NCBI RefSeq assembly: GCF_014199525.1
Contig: NZ_JACHNU010000001.1
Location: 1,466,182-1,530,181 of the forward strand
DNA: 64,000 nucleotides
DNA from: Conexibacter arvalis
GTDB taxonomy: Bacteria > Actinomycetota > Thermoleophilia > Solirubrobacterales > Solirubrobacteraceae
Direction of reading: 5' to 3'
How positions within the stretch are numbered: position 1 is the stretch's first letter; the number at the start of each line of letters is the position of its first letter. Below, in pieces: positions 25,839 through 35,136 of this stretch. The notes under the pieces were generated by a model, which saw only the letters and a list, made by a program, of their open reading frames with translations, was not told the DNA's origin and made no database searches. The position numbers and the translations under genes were made by a program.

Positions 25839-26789
25839 ATGAGCGCGACCGCCGGGAGAGCGGGCGGCGCCCGCGTCGGCCACGAGCCGAGAACGGGGCT
25901 GTACTGGGAGCTGCTCGGCCCGGACGAGCCGGGCTTCGACCCGCCGCTGCTGTTCATCCACGGCGGCGGCGCGACCGGCGCCTGCTGGCGCGCGACGCCC
26001 GACGGCCGCCGCGGCTGGGCCGACCTGCTCGCCGAGCGCGGCCATCGCGCCTGGGTCACCGACTGGCCCGGGACCGGCCGCTCCGGCAACCGCAACGGGC
26101 TGGAGATCGCCTACGCCGACGTCGTCGAGGGCTACCTGACGCTGCTGCGCGAGACGATCGGAGAGCCGGTCGTCGTCGTCTGCCACTCGATGGGCGGCGC
26201 CGTCACCTGGCAGCTGGTCGAGCACGCGCCGGAGCTGGTCGCCGGCGTGCTGTCGATCGCCGGCGCCTACCCGGCCAACGCGATGACGGGCAGATCGGAG
26301 GTCGTCTCCGACGACGGCCAGGTCGCGGTCGTCGACTTCGTCGACACCGGCGTGCGCAACAGCGTCGACCGCCGCGTGATGAACCTCTACGGCGACGGCT
26401 ACGTCTACAAGCAGGGGATCGCGACCAGCACCCGCTTCCCGATGGACCAGGTCGACGCGATGCGCGCCGGCTTCGTCGGGCTGCCGCCGCGGATGCTGCT
26501 GCAGCGGCTCGGCGTCGAGCCGGGGCTGCCGCGCGTGGAGGACGGCGCCGGCTTCGTCGGCAAGCCGATCCGCCTGCTGACCGGCGGCGAGGACCCGGCC
26601 CACACGCGCGAGATCGAGGAGCGGACCGTCGCGATGCTGCGCGGCTGGGGCGCCGACATCGAGCTGGTGTGGCTGCCCGACCGCGGCATCGACGGCAACG
26701 GCCACTTCATGTTCTTCGAGGAGAACAGCGACGAGCTGCTCGAGATCGTCGCCGAGCAGCTGACCGCGGTCGGCGTGGCGGCGCGATGA
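25839..26789 (+). CDS. Alpha/beta hydrolase
   Basis: 316 residues. HGGGATGACW near residue 50 (oxyanion loop), nucleophile elbow VVCHSMGGAVTW (Ser), and a C-terminal His in GIDGNGHFMFFE. The fold resembles hydrolases that open meta-cleavage products or lactones, and the gene follows a VOC dioxygenase and SDR, so a C-C hydrolase role is possible. The ATG at 25839 follows AGGAG at six bases. Overlaps the ThDP enzyme gene by four bases. Confidence 0.85.
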   Translation: MSATAGRAGGARVGHEPRTGLYWELLGPDEPGFDPPLLFIHGGGATGACWRATPDGRRGWADLLAERGHRAWVTDWPGTGRSGNRNGLEIAYADVVEGYLTLLRETIGEPVVVVCHSMGGAVTWQLVEHAPELVAGVLSIAGAYPANAMTGRSEVVSDDGQVAVVDFVDTGVRNSVDRRVMNLYGDGYVYKQGIATSTRFPMDQVDAMRAGFVGLPPRMLLQRLGVEPGLPRVEDGAGFVGKPIRLLTGGEDPAHTREIEERTVAMLRGWGADIELVWLPDRGIDGNGHFMFFEENSDELLEIVAEQLTAVGVAAR

Positions 26790-28519
26790 GCAGGTACGGC
26801 TCCGACGCGATCGTCGATCTGCTGACGCAGGCGGGGATCGAGCAGGTCGCCTTCAACCCGGGGGCGAGCTTCCGCGGGATCCACGACTCGCTCGTCCACA
26901 CCGACGGCGCGCCCGAGATCACGCTCTGCATGCACGAGATGGTCGCCGTCTCGATCGCGCAGGGCTACGCGAAGGCGGCCGGCAAGCCGATGGCGGCGCT
27001 GCTGCACAACGTCGTCGGCCTGCAGAACGCCTCGATGGCGATCTACAACGCGTGGTGCGACCGCGCGCCGATGCTGCTGCTCGGCGGCACCGGCCCGAAG
27101 GCCAAGCCCAACCGCCGTCCGTGGATCGACTGGATCCACACCGCCTCGGTGCAGGCGAACATCGTGCGCGACTTCGTCAAGTGGGACGACGAGCCGCACG
27201 ACCTGTGGAGCGTCGAGGAGTCGTTCGCGCGCGGCAACGCGGCGGCGCGCGCCCTTCCCGGCGGCCCGGTCTACCTCTGCTACGACGTCGACCTGCAGGA
27301 GGATCCGCTGCCGGAGGGCTTCGCCGTCGGCGACCTCTCCCGCTACCCGATCCCGAGCGCTCCGGCGCCCGCTCCGGCCGACGTCGCCTGGCTGGCCGAG
27401 CGGCTGCGCGCGGCGCGGCGGCCGGCGATCCTCGCCGGCTACGTCGGCGAGGCGCCCGAGCAGTTCGCCGCGCTCGTCGCGCTTGCCGAGGCGCTCGGCG
27501 CGCCCGTGATCGACACGGGCGTCCGCCACGCCTTCCCGACGACCCACCCGCTCGCCGGCGCCGGCGTCGACGGCCTGCTCGACGAGGCCGACGTCGTGCT
27601 CGCGCTCGACGTCGAGGACCTGCACGCGCCGCTCGGCGCCCGCCTCGGCACCGCGCAGGCCGGACCGCCGGCGGCCGCCGGCGCCGCGCCGCTGGAGCTG
27701 CTGAACGTGACGCTCTCGACGCTGAAGCTGCGCGCCTGGGCCCACGACTACCAGCCGATGGCGCCCGGCGCCCGGCAGGTGACGGCCAGCGCCGACCTCG
27801 TCGTCGCGGCGCTGCTCGACGCGCTGCGGGCCGAGCCGCTCGATCCCGAGACGGTCTCCGCGCGCACGCGCGAGGTGAGCGAGCGGGTCCGCGCCGCGCG
27901 CGCCGGCTGGCAGGCGAGCGCCGCCGCGGCGAGCGCCGACGGCGTCGTCCCGCTGGAGCGGATGCTGCACGAGCTGGCGCAGGCGCTCGACGGCGAGCGT
28001 TACGTGCTCGGCGGGGGCACCAACGGGCGCCTCGAGCACCGTCATCTGGCGCTCGACCGGCCGCGCCAGTACGCCGGCTGGGCCGCCGGCGGCGGCCTCG
28101 GCTACGGCGTCGGCGGCGCGCTCGGCGTCGCGCTGGCGCAGCAGCCCGGCGACGGCACGATCACCGTCGACGTCCAGGCCGACGGCGACCTGCTGTTCCT
28201 GCCCTCCGCGCTGTGGACGGCCGCCCACAAGCAGCTGCCGGTGCTGATCGTCGTCAACGACAACCGCCAGTACGGCAACACGGTCGAGCACGCCGGCAAG
28301 ATCGGCCGCCACCGCGGCCACGGCGACGCGCGCCGCTACGCCGGCGCCGGCCTCGCCGATCCGCCGGTCGACCTCGCCGCGATGGCGCGCAGCTTCGGCG
28401 TCTGGGCCGAGGGCCCGATCGGCGATCCGGAGCAGCTCGCCGAGCGCCTCGCCGAGGCGGTCGCGGTTGTGCGCTCCGGCCGCCCCGCGCTGCTCGACGT
28501 GCTCACGCCGGGCTTCTGA
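26786..28519 (+). CDS. Thiamine diphosphate-binding enzyme (acetolactate synthase/benzoylformate decarboxylase superfamily)
   Basis: 577 residues with the three-domain layout. The activating glutamate is in LCMHEMVAVSIAQGYA (residue ~50) and the Mg-ThDP motif is ADGDLLFLPSALWTAAHKQLPV...NDN (residues ~470-500). The middle domain is the FAD/DHS-like fold. Members decarboxylate 2-oxo acids or make and break C-C bonds between aldehydes. Exact reaction unknown. Next to an aldehyde dehydrogenase, decarboxylation of a 2-oxo acid to an aldehyde fits well. Confidence 0.88.
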   Translation: MSRYGSDAIVDLLTQAGIEQVAFNPGASFRGIHDSLVHTDGAPEITLCMHEMVAVSIAQGYAKAAGKPMAALLHNVVGLQNASMAIYNAWCDRAPMLLLGGTGPKAKPNRRPWIDWIHTASVQANIVRDFVKWDDEPHDLWSVEESFARGNAAARALPGGPVYLCYDVDLQEDPLPEGFAVGDLSRYPIPSAPAPAPADVAWLAERLRAARRPAILAGYVGEAPEQFAALVALAEALGAPVIDTGVRHAFPTTHPLAGAGVDGLLDEADVVLALDVEDLHAPLGARLGTAQAGPPAAAGAAPLELLNVTLSTLKLRAWAHDYQPMAPGARQVTASADLVVAALLDALRAEPLDPETVSARTREVSERVRAARAGWQASAAAASADGVVPLERMLHELAQALDGERYVLGGGTNGRLEHRHLALDRPRQYAGWAAGGGLGYGVGGALGVALAQQPGDGTITVDVQADGDLLFLPSALWTAAHKQLPVLIVVNDNRQYGNTVEHAGKIGRHRGHGDARRYAGAGLADPPVDLAAMARSFGVWAEGPIGDPEQLAERLAEAVAVVRSGRPALLDVLTPGF

Positions 28520-28544
28520 GAGTGAAGAGAGAGAGGACACGACG

Positions 28545-30065
28545 ATGACCGAGACGCTCGTGCAGGACCCGATCGCGACGTACGTCGGCGGGCGCGAGTT
28601 CAAGATGCTGATCGGCGGCGAGTTCGTCGACGCGGCCGACGGTGCCGAGATCGAGGTCTTCGACCCGTCGACCGGCGCGGCGCTGACGCGCGTGCCGTCG
28701 GCCGGCGCCGCCGACGTCGAGCGTGCGGTCGCCGCCGCGCAGGCCGCCCAGCCGGCGTGGGAGGCGCTCGGCGTCGCCGGGCGCAGCGCCTGCTTCGCCC
28801 GCTTCGACGAGCTGCTGACCGAGCATCGCGAGCGGCTCGCGATGCTCGACGCGATCGACTGCGGCAACCCGGTCAAGGCGATGCGGATCGACGTCGACAT
28901 CTGCCACGCCTACGTGCGCGGCTGGCCGTCGCTGGCGGCGGCGATGACCGGCGACGTGATCCCGGCCAGCCCCGGCAACCTCCACTACACGGCGCACAGA
29001 CCGTACGGCGTCGTCGGCCGCATCACCGCGTTCAACCACCCGCTGATGTTCGCGGCGACCCGCCCGCTGCCGTCGCTGATCACCGGCAACACGCTCGTGA
29101 TGAAGCCCTCGCCCGACACCTCGCTGTCGACGCTGGCGCTCGCCGAGCTGTTCCACGAGGCCTTCCCGCCCGGCGTCGTCAACATCGTCAGCGGCGGCGG
29201 CGACGCGGGCGACGCGCTCGTCACCCATCCCGTCGTCAAGCGGATCGCCTTCACCGGCTCGGTCCCGACCGGCCTGCTGATCCAGCGACGCGCCGCCGAG
29301 TCGGGCCACGTCAAGCAGCTCTCGCTCGAGCTCGGCGGCAAGAACGCGATGGTCGTCTTCCCCGACGTCGACCTCGACGAGGTCGTCGAGGGCGCGATCT
29401 ACGGGATGAACCTCGACGTCTGCCAGGGCCAGTCGTGCGGCTCCAACTCGCGCGTGCTCGTCCACCGGCGGATCTACGACCAGTTCGTCGCGAAGATGGC
29501 CGACCGCCTCGGTGAGTACCGCGTCGGCGTCGCCTACGAGGAGTCGACCGACGTCGGCCCGCTCGTCTCCAGAGCGCACTACGACCGCGTCGCCGGCTTC
29601 GTCGAGTCGGGCGTCGCGGAGGGCGCGACGCTCGTGCGCGGCGGCGACCGCCCCGGCGACGCGCCGGAGGGCGGCAACTTCATCGTCCCGGCGCTGTTCG
29701 CCGACGTGCGTCCGGAGATGAAGATCGGCCGCGAGGAGATCTTCGGCCCGGTCGTCTCGGTCTTCCCGTGGGACGACTACGACGCGATGATCGAGCAGGC
29801 CAACGGCCTCGACCTGGGGCTGACGGCGAGCGTCTGGACCCACGACCTCGACGTCGCGCACAAGACGGCCGACCGCCTCGACGCCGGCTACGTCTGGGTC
29901 AACGACTCGACGCGCCACTACTTCGGCACGCCCTTCGGCGGCTCGAAGAACAGCGGCACCGGCCGCGAGGAGTCGCCCGACGAGCTGCTCAGCTACCTCG
30001 AGCAGAAGGTCGTCCACACGCGGCTGCGCGACCCGCAGGCCGCGCTGGCGCGGATGCTCGGCTGA
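28545..30065 (+). CDS. Aldehyde dehydrogenase (A)
   Basis: 506 residues. Catalytic Cys in CQGQSCGSNSR (residue ~297), general base Glu in LSLELGGKN, NAD loop FTGSVPTG, and the C-terminal GGSKNSGTGREES. ATG 28545 is preceded by GAGAGAGGACACG. It lies directly downstream of the ThDP enzyme, which could supply its aldehyde. No upstream box, so probably part of the 24185-32312 unit. Confidence 0.92.
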   Translation: MTETLVQDPIATYVGGREFKMLIGGEFVDAADGAEIEVFDPSTGAALTRVPSAGAADVERAVAAAQAAQPAWEALGVAGRSACFARFDELLTEHRERLAMLDAIDCGNPVKAMRIDVDICHAYVRGWPSLAAAMTGDVIPASPGNLHYTAHRPYGVVGRITAFNHPLMFAATRPLPSLITGNTLVMKPSPDTSLSTLALAELFHEAFPPGVVNIVSGGGDAGDALVTHPVVKRIAFTGSVPTGLLIQRRAAESGHVKQLSLELGGKNAMVVFPDVDLDEVVEGAIYGMNLDVCQGQSCGSNSRVLVHRRIYDQFVAKMADRLGEYRVGVAYEESTDVGPLVSRAHYDRVAGFVESGVAEGATLVRGGDRPGDAPEGGNFIVPALFADVRPEMKIGREEIFGPVVSVFPWDDYDAMIEQANGLDLGLTASVWTHDLDVAHKTADRLDAGYVWVNDSTRHYFGTPFGGSKNSGTGREESPDELLSYLEQKVVHTRLRDPQAALARMLG

Positions 30066-30088
30066 ACCCACCGACCAAGGAGCGGACC

Positions 30089-30976
30089 ATGGATCACCAG
30101 CTGTTCGACCACTCGCCGATCATCCGCCGGCCGCGCGTGGAGCTGCCCGACGGCAAGCGGCTCGCCGTCTGGGTCGGGGTCAACGTCGAGCACTACCGCT
30201 TCGGCCAGCAGGCGCTCAGCCTCGCGCCGTTCACCGCGCAGCTCGTGCCCGACCCGCTCAACCACGGCTGGCGCGACTACGGCGCCCGCGTCGGCCTGTG
30301 GCGGCTGGCCGACCTGCTGGCGCGCCACGGCTTCCCGCTCAGCGCGATCACGAACGCGGCCGTCTTCGAGCACTACCCGGAGATCGCCGAGGAGGGCCGC
30401 GCGCGCGGCTGGGCGTGGGTCGGCCACGGCGTCGACAACTCGTCGTGGTGGGTCGGCATGGGCCCCGACGACGAGCGCGCCGCGCTGCAGGGAATCGTCT
30501 CCTCCTTCCGCGACGCGACCGGCGCCGCGCCGAGAGGCTGGCTCGGCCCGGCGCTGACGTCGACCGAGAACACGACCGCGCTGCTCGCCGAGCTGGGCTT
30601 CACGTACAGCCTCGACTGGGCCAACGACGACCAGCCCTACCCGCTCAACGTCCCGAGCGGCCGGCTGCTGGCGCTGCCGTACGCGAGCGAGGTCAACGAC
30701 ATCCCCGCGTTCGTGCTCCACCACCACACCGGCGAGCAGTTCGCGCAGTCGGTGATCGACCAGTTCGACCAGCTCTACGAGGAGGGCGCCGACAGCCTGC
30801 GCGTGATGGGGATCGGGCTGCACCCGTTCCTCGTCGGCCAGCCCTTCCGGGCGCGGCCGTTCGCGCGGGCGCTGGCGCACATCGCCAGCCACGACGACGT
30901 CTGGCTGGCGACCAGCGACGAGATCGCCGACTGGGCGCTCGGCGCGCTCCCCGCGCCGGAGGCGACGACGGCATGA
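30089..30976 (+). CDS. Polysaccharide deacetylase-like (CE4/PuuE-type) hydrolase
   Basis: 295 residues. Central NodB-type fold: AVFEHYPEIAEEGRARGWAWVGHGVDNSSWW, GWLGPALTSTENTTALLAELGFTYSLDW and a C-terminal LGLHP-like IGLHPFLVGQPFRARPF. This is the CE4 subfamily that includes allantoinase PuuE and similar amidohydrolases of cyclic or acyl amides. Metal ligands are not all identified with certainty. It may hydrolyse an amide or ring amide of the pathway. AAGGAGCGG lies six bases before the ATG; overlaps the next gene. Confidence 0.8.
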   Translation: MDHQLFDHSPIIRRPRVELPDGKRLAVWVGVNVEHYRFGQQALSLAPFTAQLVPDPLNHGWRDYGARVGLWRLADLLARHGFPLSAITNAAVFEHYPEIAEEGRARGWAWVGHGVDNSSWWVGMGPDDERAALQGIVSSFRDATGAAPRGWLGPALTSTENTTALLAELGFTYSLDWANDDQPYPLNVPSGRLLALPYASEVNDIPAFVLHHHTGEQFAQSVIDQFDQLYEEGADSLRVMGIGLHPFLVGQPFRARPFARALAHIASHDDVWLATSDEIADWALGALPAPEATTA

Positions 30977-31449
30977 GCGCCTCGCCCACCGTCGCCGCCG
31001 TCCGCGCGCACCTCGCGGCCGAGGACGCCGGCGACGCCGGGCGGGCGCTGGAGCAGTTCGCCGACGACTGCTGGTACGCGATCCCGGCGCAGGGCGTCGA
31101 GCTGCGGGGGAAGGCGGCGGTGCGCGACCACCACGAGCGCCTGCTGCGCGCCTTCCCCGACCTGCGCAACGTCGTGCTCGGCTGCCACGACGCCGGCGAC
31201 CGCGTCTTCGCGCGGCTGCGCGTCGAGCGGACCCACCGCGGCGCGTGGGGCGGCGTGGCGGCGACCGGCCGCAGGCTGGCGACCGCCGCGCTGGCCGAGT
31301 TCGTGATCGCGCCCGACGGGCGGCTGGAGGCCGAGGTCGTCCACGCCAACCCGCTGGAGGCGCTCCACCAGCTCGGCGCCGTCCCGACGACGAACGCCTT
31401 CGAGCTGGCCGCCGCCTGGCGCGAGCTGGCGGGGGAGGGGGCGCGATGA
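30973..31449 (+). CDS. SnoaL/NTF2-like (nuclear transport factor 2) family protein
   Basis: 158 residues. Ester cyclase-like NTF2 fold: RALEQFADDCWYAIPAQGVELRGKAAVRDHH, then RLLRAFPDLRNVVLGCHDAGDRVFARL. The family includes polyketide cyclases and steroid isomerase-like proteins. The conserved acid/His pair is likely but the substrate is unknown. Start overlaps the previous stop (ATGA), and the next SDR does the same. Confidence 0.78.
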   Translation: MSASPTVAAVRAHLAAEDAGDAGRALEQFADDCWYAIPAQGVELRGKAAVRDHHERLLRAFPDLRNVVLGCHDAGDRVFARLRVERTHRGAWGGVAATGRRLATAALAEFVIAPDGRLEAEVVHANPLEALHQLGAVPTTNAFELAAAWRELAGEGAR

Positions 31450-32312
31450 GCGGCGCGGCCGGGGCGGGCGCGAGCGGCGCGGCGCCGGCGGGCGAGAGCG
31501 GCGCGGCGCGGGCCGGCGGGAGCGCGAGCGCCTGCGCGGCGCCGCGCGGGCACGGCCTGCTCGCCGGGCGGCGGGCGATCGTCACCGGCGGCTCGCGCGG
31601 GATCGGCGCGGGGATCGCGGAGACGCTCGCGCGCGAGGGCGCCGCGGTCGGCCTGATCGGCCGCGACGCGGCGGCGCTGACGCAGGTCGCCGGCAGGCTG
31701 CGCGTGCGCGCGGGCGCCGAGGTCGAGATCCGCGCCGCCGACCTCGCCGGCGGCGACGAGGTCGCCGCCGCGGTCGACGAGCTGGCGGGCGCGCTCGGCG
31801 GGGTCGACCTGCTCGTCAACAACGCCGGCACGACCGTCCGCGAGGACGCGCTCGCGCTGTCGGCCGACGACTGGGACCGCGTGCTCGCGGTCAACCTGCG
31901 GGCGGCCTTCGTCGCCTCGCAGGCGGCGGCGCGGGCGATGGTCGCCGGCGGGACGGGCGGCGCGATCGTCAACATCGCCTCGCTCAGCGCCCATTTCGGG
32001 ATCCGCCGCGCGCCGGCCTACGCCGCCTCCAAGGGCGGCATCGTCCAGCTGACGAAGGCGCTCGCGCTCGAATGGGGCGTCCACGGGATCCGCGTCAACG
32101 CCGTCGCGCCGGGCTACGTCGCGACCGAGCTGACGCGGCCGCTGACCGACGACGCCGAGCGGCGCGAGGCGATCTCGCGGCGGATCCCGCTCGGCCGCTG
32201 GGGCTCGCCGGAGGACGTCGGCGGCGCCGTCGCGCTGCTCTGCTCGCCGCTGGCCGGCTACGTCACCGGCCAGGTCCTGTACGCGGACGGCGGCTATGCA
32301 ACCGATGGCTGA
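31446..32312 (+). CDS. Short-chain dehydrogenase/reductase (B)
   Basis: 288 residues. About 38 N-terminal residues are Ala/Gly-rich with no homology, then the Rossmann loop IVTGGSRGIGAGIAETLA, LVNNAGTTV, catalytic IASLSAHFGIRRAPAYAASKG (Ser, Tyr-x3-Lys) and a C-terminal LYADGGYATDG. A later start is possible, because homology begins near LLAGRRAIVTGG. Stop at 32312 is two bases before the box of the next operon. Confidence 0.88.
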   Translation: MSGAAGAGASGAAPAGESGAARAGGSASACAAPRGHGLLAGRRAIVTGGSRGIGAGIAETLAREGAAVGLIGRDAAALTQVAGRLRVRAGAEVEIRAADLAGGDEVAAAVDELAGALGGVDLLVNNAGTTVREDALALSADDWDRVLAVNLRAAFVASQAAARAMVAGGTGGAIVNIASLSAHFGIRRAPAYAASKGGIVQLTKALALEWGVHGIRVNAVAPGYVATELTRPLTDDAERREAISRRIPLGRWGSPEDVGGAVALLCSPLAGYVTGQVLYADGGYATDG

Positions 32313-32314
32313 CG

Positions 32315-32326
32315 ACTGTATACTGT
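32315..32326. promoter_or_regulatory. GTATAC box before the second Rieske operon
   Basis: ACTGTATACTGT lies directly after the SDR stop, 30 bases before the TTG start of the next alpha subunit. It marks an internal promoter between otherwise tightly linked genes. Confidence 0.7.
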
Positions 32327-32356
32327 TGCCTTGCCGGTCTCGATTGGAGGGATGAG

Positions 32357-33661
32357 TTGACGCACGTCGCGATCAATGTCGAGGAGCGCTTGCGGGCGAC
32401 CGTGCGCCCGGAGACGGGAGAGATCCCGCTCTTCACCTACGCCGACCCCGAGGTCTACAAGCTCGAGCTCGAGCGCATCTTCGGACGCGTCTGGCTGTTC
32501 GTCGCGCACGAGTCCGAGCTGGAGGAGGAAGGCGCCTTCGTCGTGCGGCAGATGGGCGAGCAGTCGGTCATCGTCGCCCGCGGCGACGACGGCGAGATCC
32601 GCGTCTTCCTCAACGCCTGCCGCCACCGCGGGATGAAGCTGACCTGCGAGGACCGCGGCGTCACGTCGTACTGGCGCTGCCCGTACCACGGCTTCACGTT
32701 CGCCAACCACGGCAACTTCATGGGCACGCCGTTCGAGCGCGCCGCCTACCCGCCCGACGGGCTCGACCGCGAGCGCCTCAGACTGATCGAGGCCCGCTGC
32801 GACAGCTACGCCGGGCTGATCTTCGCCACCTGGACCAGAGAGGGCGAGGGCCCGTCGCTGCCCGACTTCCTCGGCGACATGCGCTGGTACCTCGACATCT
32901 TCGCCGGCCGCGCGCGGATGGAGCTGCTCGGCGAGGCGCAGCGGTGGGTCGTGCCGTCGTCGTGGCGGCTGCCGTCGGAGAACTTCGCCTCCGACGCCTA
33001 CCACACCGCCACCGCCCACGCCTTCCTCTCCAGACTGGGACTGGTCAGAAGCGTCGACTTCGGCAAGGACGGCTACCACGTCGACGCCGGCGGCCACGGC
33101 CTCGGGATGGGCGTCCACGACGACGACCCGGGCTCGTACTTCCCCGACGAGCTGGAGGCGGAGTACCGCTCGCGGCTCGACGACGACCAGCTGGCGCTGC
33201 TGCACCGGATCAAGAACTTCCACGGCAACGTCTTCCCGAACCTGTCGTTCCTGATCCCGAACTTCATCCCGGTCGACGGCAGACTGGTCACCGGCATGAT
33301 GCTGCGCGTCTGGCAGCCGATGGGGCCCGACAGGATGCAGGCCTGGTCGTGGTTCCTGGTCGAGAAGGACGCGCCCGAGTGGTGGAAGACGCTCGGCCGC
33401 AGAATGTACGTCCAGACCTTCAGCTCCGGCGGCATGTTCGACCAGGACGACACGGAGGTGTGGGAGGCGCAGACGGCCGTCGCCGTCGCCGCGCGCTCGC
33501 GCTCCGACGAGGTCATGCTCGATTACACGATGGGCCTGGACGCGGAGCCGCTGACCGACTTCCCCGGCCCCGGCACCGTCTACGCCGGCAAGTTCAGCGA
33601 GGCCGCCGGCCGCAGCTACTACCGCAGATGGCTCGACCTGCTGCTGGAGGAGGGGAGATGA
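32357..33661 (+). CDS. Rieske aromatic ring-hydroxylating dioxygenase, alpha subunit (system 2)
   Basis: 434 residues. Rieske centre: CRH in LNACRHRGMKLTC and CPYH in WRCPYHGFTF. The mononuclear iron motif is SENFASDAYHTATAHAF (Asp-x2-His-x4-His), as in the biphenyl/naphthalene/phthalate 3,4-type group, so this differs from system 1. I start at TTG 32357 because GGAGG stands six bases upstream; the ATG at 32352 is out of frame and stops at once. Beta subunit, ferredoxin and an SDR (34393) follow in the same operon, a full dioxygenase-dihydrodiol dehydrogenase set apart from the reductase. Confidence 0.92.
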   Translation: MTHVAINVEERLRATVRPETGEIPLFTYADPEVYKLELERIFGRVWLFVAHESELEEEGAFVVRQMGEQSVIVARGDDGEIRVFLNACRHRGMKLTCEDRGVTSYWRCPYHGFTFANHGNFMGTPFERAAYPPDGLDRERLRLIEARCDSYAGLIFATWTREGEGPSLPDFLGDMRWYLDIFAGRARMELLGEAQRWVVPSSWRLPSENFASDAYHTATAHAFLSRLGLVRSVDFGKDGYHVDAGGHGLGMGVHDDDPGSYFPDELEAEYRSRLDDDQLALLHRIKNFHGNVFPNLSFLIPNFIPVDGRLVTGMMLRVWQPMGPDRMQAWSWFLVEKDAPEWWKTLGRRMYVQTFSSGGMFDQDDTEVWEAQTAVAVAARSRSDEVMLDYTMGLDAEPLTDFPGPGTVYAGKFSEAAGRSYYRRWLDLLLEEGR

Positions 33662-34197
33662 GCGCCGGTTCGATCTGGGTGCTGCCCGCGGAGGCCGTCT
33701 CGCCGGCGGCCCGCCTGGCGGCCGAGGACTTCCTGATCGCAGAGGCGGCGATGCTCGACGAGCGCCGCTTCGACGAGTGGATCGAGCTGTTCACCGACGA
33801 CGTCGAGTACATCGTGCCGGTGCGCACGATCCGCCGCGTCGGCAACGGCTCCGACATCGACTGGGAGAGCCGCCACTACGACGACAACAAGGCGTCGCTG
33901 AGCCTGCGCGTGCGCCGGCTGTCGACCGACGTCGCGTGGTCGGAGGATCCGCCGTCGTTCACCCGCCGCGTGCTCGGCAACTTCCGCTACACGCCCGGCC
34001 CGGCGGCGACCGAGCTGACCGTCAAGACCAACCTCCTGCTGTTCCGCAGCCGCGGCACGACCGGCGATCACGACCTGATCGCCGGCGAGCGCACCGACGT
34101 GCTGCGGCTGGTCGAGGGGGAGCTGAAGATCGCCAAGCGCCACGTCGTCCTCGACCAGGCGATGCTCGGCACGAAGAACCTGGGAGTGTTCCTGTGA
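33658..34197 (+). CDS. Ring-hydroxylating dioxygenase, beta subunit (system 2)
   Basis: 179 residues of the NTF2-like fold: FLIAEAAMLDERRFDEWIELFTDDVEYIVPV, ASLSLRVRRLSTDVAWSEDPP and RRLSTDVAWSEDP in the middle, KRHVVLDQAML at the end. Pairs with the upstream alpha subunit, ATGA overlap. The next gene starts inside its stop (GTGA). Confidence 0.92.
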   Translation: MSAGSIWVLPAEAVSPAARLAAEDFLIAEAAMLDERRFDEWIELFTDDVEYIVPVRTIRRVGNGSDIDWESRHYDDNKASLSLRVRRLSTDVAWSEDPPSFTRRVLGNFRYTPGPAATELTVKTNLLLFRSRGTTGDHDLIAGERTDVLRLVEGELKIAKRHVVLDQAMLGTKNLGVFL

Positions 34198-34388
34198 GAG
34201 TCACCGTCGACCTGACGAAGTGCAACGCCTACGCGAACTGCCTGATGGAGGCGCCCGAGGTGTTCGACCTCGACGGCGCCAGCGGCCTCGCCGTCGTCAC
34301 GCAGGAGCAGCCGCCTGAGGAGCTGCGCGCGAGAGTCGAGGCGGCCGCGCGCGTCTGCCCCGTCCAGGCGATCACGGTCGAGGACTGA
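34194..34388 (+). CDS. Ferredoxin, single [3Fe-4S] or [4Fe-4S] type
   Basis: 64 residues from a GTG start. The cluster ligands fit C-x5-C (KCNAYANCLMEAPEVFDL) with a third Cys in VCPVQAI at the C-terminus. This is the small ferredoxin type common beside actinobacterial P450s and Rieske dioxygenases. It takes electrons from the FAD-dependent reductase (15272-16474) and passes them to the dioxygenases; it is the only ferredoxin in the island. Confidence 0.9.
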   Translation: MRVTVDLTKCNAYANCLMEAPEVFDLDGASGLAVVTQEQPPEELRARVEAAARVCPVQAITVED

Positions 34389-34392
34389 GCCG

Positions 34393-35136
34393 ATGTCCGG
34401 CGACGCCGTCGACCGCCCCGATCCGCTCGCGGCGCTGCGCGGCGCGCCGGTCGTCGTCTCCGGCGGCGCCGGCGGCATCGGCGTCGCGCTGCTCGGCGCG
34501 CTCGAGCGGGCCGGTCTGCGGACCGCCTCGATCGACCTGCGCGCCAGCGGCGCCGCGACGCTCGACCTCGTCGCCGACGTCGCCGATCCGGCCGCCGTCG
34601 AGCAGGCGGTGGCGCAGGTCGCGGAGGAGCTGGGCGCGCCGGGCGCGCTCGTCTCCGCCGCCGGCGTCGTCTCCGAGCACCCGCTCGGCGAGCTGGCGCC
34701 CGAGGAGTGGCGCCGGGTCGTCGACGCCTCGCTGACGAGCGGCTTCCTGCTCGCGCGCGCCGTCGCGCCCCACCTCGTCGCACGCGGCGGCGGACCGATC
34801 GCGATGGTCTCGACCGGCTACGCGACGAAGGGGATGCTCCACGGCCCCCACTACGCCGCCGCGAAGGCCGGCGTCGAGGCGCTCGTGAAGTCGCTCGCGC
34901 TCGAGCTCGGGCCGAGCGGCGTGCGCGTCAACGCGGTCGCGCTCGGGCCGGTCCGCACGCCGATGCTCGACGCCAAGCCCGGCTTCGACGAGGCGGCGGT
35001 CGCCGCGACGCTGCCGCTGCGGCGGGTCGGCACGGTCGCCGACGCCGTCGACCCGCTGCTGTTCCTGCTGGGCGAGGGGAGCGGGTGGGTGACCGGCCAG
35101 GTGCTGCACGTCAACGGCGGGATGCTGATGCCATGA
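34393..35136 (+). CDS. Short-chain dehydrogenase/reductase (C), possible cis-dihydrodiol dehydrogenase
   Basis: 247 residues. Rossmann loop VVVSGGAGGIGVALLGAL, ALVSAAGVV, catalytic MVSTGYATKGMLHGPHYAAAKAG with Tyr-x3-Lys and a C-terminal VLHVNGGMLMP. Position after alpha, beta and ferredoxin fits a dihydrodiol dehydrogenase that rearomatises the diol, though sequence alone does not prove it. Ends in an ATGA overlap with the isomerase. Confidence 0.88.
   Translation: MSGDAVDRPDPLAALRGAPVVVSGGAGGIGVALLGALERAGLRTASIDLRASGAATLDLVADVADPAAVEQAVAQVAEELGAPGALVSAAGVVSEHPLGELAPEEWRRVVDASLTSGFLLARAVAPHLVARGGGPIAMVSTGYATKGMLHGPHYAAAKAGVEALVKSLALELGPSGVRVNAVALGPVRTPMLDAKPGFDEAAVAATLPLRRVGTVADAVDPLLFLLGEGSGWVTGQVLHVNGGMLMP

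Noticed and set aside
26405-28900. 831-residue minus-strand open frame
   Set aside because: Antisense to the alpha/beta hydrolase, ThDP enzyme and ALDH-A genes; no motif and biased composition.
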